This document shows, one piece after another, positions 62,550-64,000 of a stretch of 64,000 bases of DNA. The stretch's first letter is position 1. Each line of letters starts with the position of its first letter. A program made the translations under genes and the position numbers. Below the pieces are notes generated by a model. That model had not been told where the DNA came from and searched no databases. It saw nothing but the letters and a program-made list of their open reading frames with translations. Source of the stretch: Methylophilus rhizosphaerae (GTDB lineage: Bacteria; Pseudomonadota; Gammaproteobacteria; Burkholderiales; Methylophilaceae); the NCBI RefSeq assembly GCF_900100975.1, contig NZ_FNFX01000003.1, forward strand, positions 434,001 to 498,000, read 5' to 3'.

Positions 62550-63980
62550 ATGATGAAACAGTGGATTTCTGGTGTATTGCTGGCATGCGCAGTGACGTTC
62601 ATGCCGGCCACAATGATACAGGCCAAGGATTTGCCGGACTTTACCGAACTGGCGGAAAAACAGGGGCCGGCAGTGGTGAATATCAGCATCACTTCGGTTG
62701 TGCATGGCGGTAGCGTAGGGTTCCCCGGAATGCCGAATGACGAAAACCTGCAAGAATTCCTGCGCCGCTTCGGTATTCCTGGCATGCCGGGAATGCCAGG
62801 ACAGGAAGGTGGCCAGGATGGCGGGCAGGATTACAAAAGCCAGTCACTGGGCTCCGGCTTTATCATCAGCAGTGATGGCTATATTCTGACCAATGCACAC
62901 GTGGTCAATGAAGCGGATGAAGTGCTGGTCAAACTGTATGACAAGCGCGAATTCAAGGCGAAAATCATTGGTGTCGACAAACGTACCGATGTGGCCTTGA
63001 TCAAAATTGAAGCCACTGGCTTGCCCAAAGTGGTAGTGGGCGATCCGAATACGCTGAAAGTCGGGGAGTGGGTGGCTGCGATTGGTTCACCTTTCGGCCT
63101 GGAAAACACCATGACCGCCGGGATTGTGAGTGCCAAGGGCCGCGCGCTGCCGCAGGAAAATTATGTGCCGTTTATCCAGACCGATGTGGCGATTAACCCG
63201 GGTAACTCAGGTGGCCCATTGTTTAACCTGCGCGGTGAAGTGGTTGGTATCAACTCGCAGATTTACAGCAAGAGTGGCGGTTCCATGGGCTTGTCATTCA
63301 GCATCCCGATTGATGTCGCCATTGATATTTCCAACCAGCTGAAAGCCACCGGGCGTATCTCCCGCGGCTGGCTGGGTATCGGTATCCAGGAAGTGACCAA
63401 AGACCTGGCAGACTCCTTCGGCCTGAAGCAAACCAGCGGTGCCCTGATTGCGGGCGTCGAAAAAAACAGCCCGGCGGATAAAGGCGGTCTGGAAGCGGGC
63501 GATATTATTCTGAAATTCGATGGCAAGGCAATTAACACTTCCAGCGATTTGCCACGAGTCGTCGCCGCTACCAAGCCAGGCAAGACCGTACCGGTCGAGA
63601 TTATCCGTAAAGGAAACGGCAAAACCTTGCAGTTGACCATCGGCGAGATGCCGACAGAGCAGGCTGAAGCGCAAACAGGCAGCAAAGAATCTGCCAAGCC
63701 TGAAGCCAATAAAATTGGCTTGCTCCTGCGTGAACTGACCCCACAGCAGAAGAAAAAGCTGAATGGCAAGAACGGTTTGCTGGTGGTTGAAAGCAGCGGC
63801 GCAGCCGCACAGGCTGGTATTCGTCGTGGTGACGTGATCCTGGGCTTGAATAACAGCGAAAGCCAAAGTGTTGACCTGTTCAACAAACAGATCAATGCGG
63901 TGCCTGCAGGCAAAACGGTCGCGGTACTGGTACAGCGCGGCGAAAATACCTTGTATGTCCCCATCAAGGTGGCCAAGTAA
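62550..63980 (+). CDS. mucD: Do-family serine endoprotease (DegP/MucD)
   Basis: 476 residues with signal peptide (…M-I-Q-A, near residue 26). Trypsin-like triad: His in T-N-A-H-V-V (near 116), Asp in R-T-D-V-A-L-I (near 146), Ser in G-N-S-G-G-P (near 219). Two PDZ domains follow (about 265-355 and 385-470). A Gly-Met-Pro-rich loop lies at 72-90. It degrades misfolded periplasmic proteins and is placed where mucD is in pseudomonads, as last gene of the sigma-E operon. The stop is inside the window. Confidence 0.93.
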   Translation: MMKQWISGVLLACAVTFMPATMIQAKDLPDFTELAEKQGPAVVNISITSVVHGGSVGFPGMPNDENLQEFLRRFGIPGMPGMPGQEGGQDGGQDYKSQSLGSGFIISSDGYILTNAHVVNEADEVLVKLYDKREFKAKIIGVDKRTDVALIKIEATGLPKVVVGDPNTLKVGEWVAAIGSPFGLENTMTAGIVSAKGRALPQENYVPFIQTDVAINPGNSGGPLFNLRGEVVGINSQIYSKSGGSMGLSFSIPIDVAIDISNQLKATGRISRGWLGIGIQEVTKDLADSFGLKQTSGALIAGVEKNSPADKGGLEAGDIILKFDGKAINTSSDLPRVVAATKPGKTVPVEIIRKGNGKTLQLTIGEMPTEQAEAQTGSKESAKPEANKIGLLLRELTPQQKKKLNGKNGLLVVESSGAAAQAGIRRGDVILGLNNSESQSVDLFNKQINAVPAGKTVAVLVQRGENTLYVPIKVAK

Positions 63981-64000
63981 CCAGGCGCTTTCTTATGCCG

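Noticed and set aside
1-64000. CRISPR arrays, rRNA genes, intact transposases or integrases
   Set aside because: None was seen; no regularly spaced repeats and no DDE or tyrosine recombinase motifs were found on reading both strands.

Overview
The window looks like a chromosomal segment of a betaproteobacterium, and the gene set fits a methylotroph of the Methylophilaceae type. That assignment is inferred from protein character and gene order and was not checked against a database. The cues are the nadB / rpoE-rseA-rseB-degP block, an EnvZ/OmpR pair, a PhoR kinase, a large DUF3683 FAD/Fe-S oxidoreductase, a siroheme synthase and two TorF/SSS-type transport modules. Most genes have balanced base composition. 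The stretch at about 21.3-24.9 kb is clearly more AT-rich and contains broken genes.

Left part (0-10 kb): envelope export. A NodT-type outer-membrane factor (cut by the window edge), a FUSC-family exporter, a DUF1656 protein and a HlyD-like adaptor form one overlapping operon. After a strong hairpin comes a second operon: a DedA-rhodanese fusion, an RND pump and its periplasmic adaptor, all overlapping. Small DUF202 and DUF1328 membrane proteins follow on the other strand.

Accessory part (10-25 kb): two unrecognised genes, then an XRE-PAS regulator / small membrane protein / SSS symporter operon. Divergent from it is a cupin / 520-residue secreted protein / TorF-type porin operon with a textbook promoter and terminator. 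That secreted protein is the best candidate in the window for something undescribed. A CopA copper ATPase (behind a MerR/CueR-type 19-bp-spacer promoter) and a CopZ-like chaperone follow. Next are a LuxR-type regulator and a second small-protein/SSS module whose symporter is cut off after about 160 residues. Beyond the break lie gene scraps: an N-terminal LuxR-like piece, a G12 tract, a second cupin gene behind a perfect palindrome, and the C-terminus of an EAL domain. The region ends at a tRNA-Arg(CCG) gene. This is the pattern of a decaying island beside a tRNA.

Core part (25-53 kb): cytochrome c, ApaH, ornithine-lipid type acyltransferases (OlsB/OlsA-like), a glycine-zipper lipoprotein, a PfkB kinase, a TetR regulator divergent from a secreted SRPBCC protein, HemJ, a TlpA-like thioredoxin, the DUF3683 oxidoreductase, PyrD, GST, PhoH-MiaB, CysG, EnvZ/OmpR, an EF-hand protein, a DUF482 acyltransferase, an SDR, PhoR, a lipoprotein, the L16 arginine hydroxylase, an Ala/Pro/Glu-repeat lipoprotein and TpiA.

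Right part (53-64 kb): YbeY-ScpA-ScpB, then a molybdate cluster (ModE-like regulator, ModA, ModB, ModC) with a ModE-like dyad before modA. The regulator and the ATPase both lack molybdate-binding Mop/TOBE domains. SlyD, a thermonuclease and NadB run leftwards. The sigma-E stress operon (rpoE, rseA, rseB, then degP/mucD) runs rightwards to the end.
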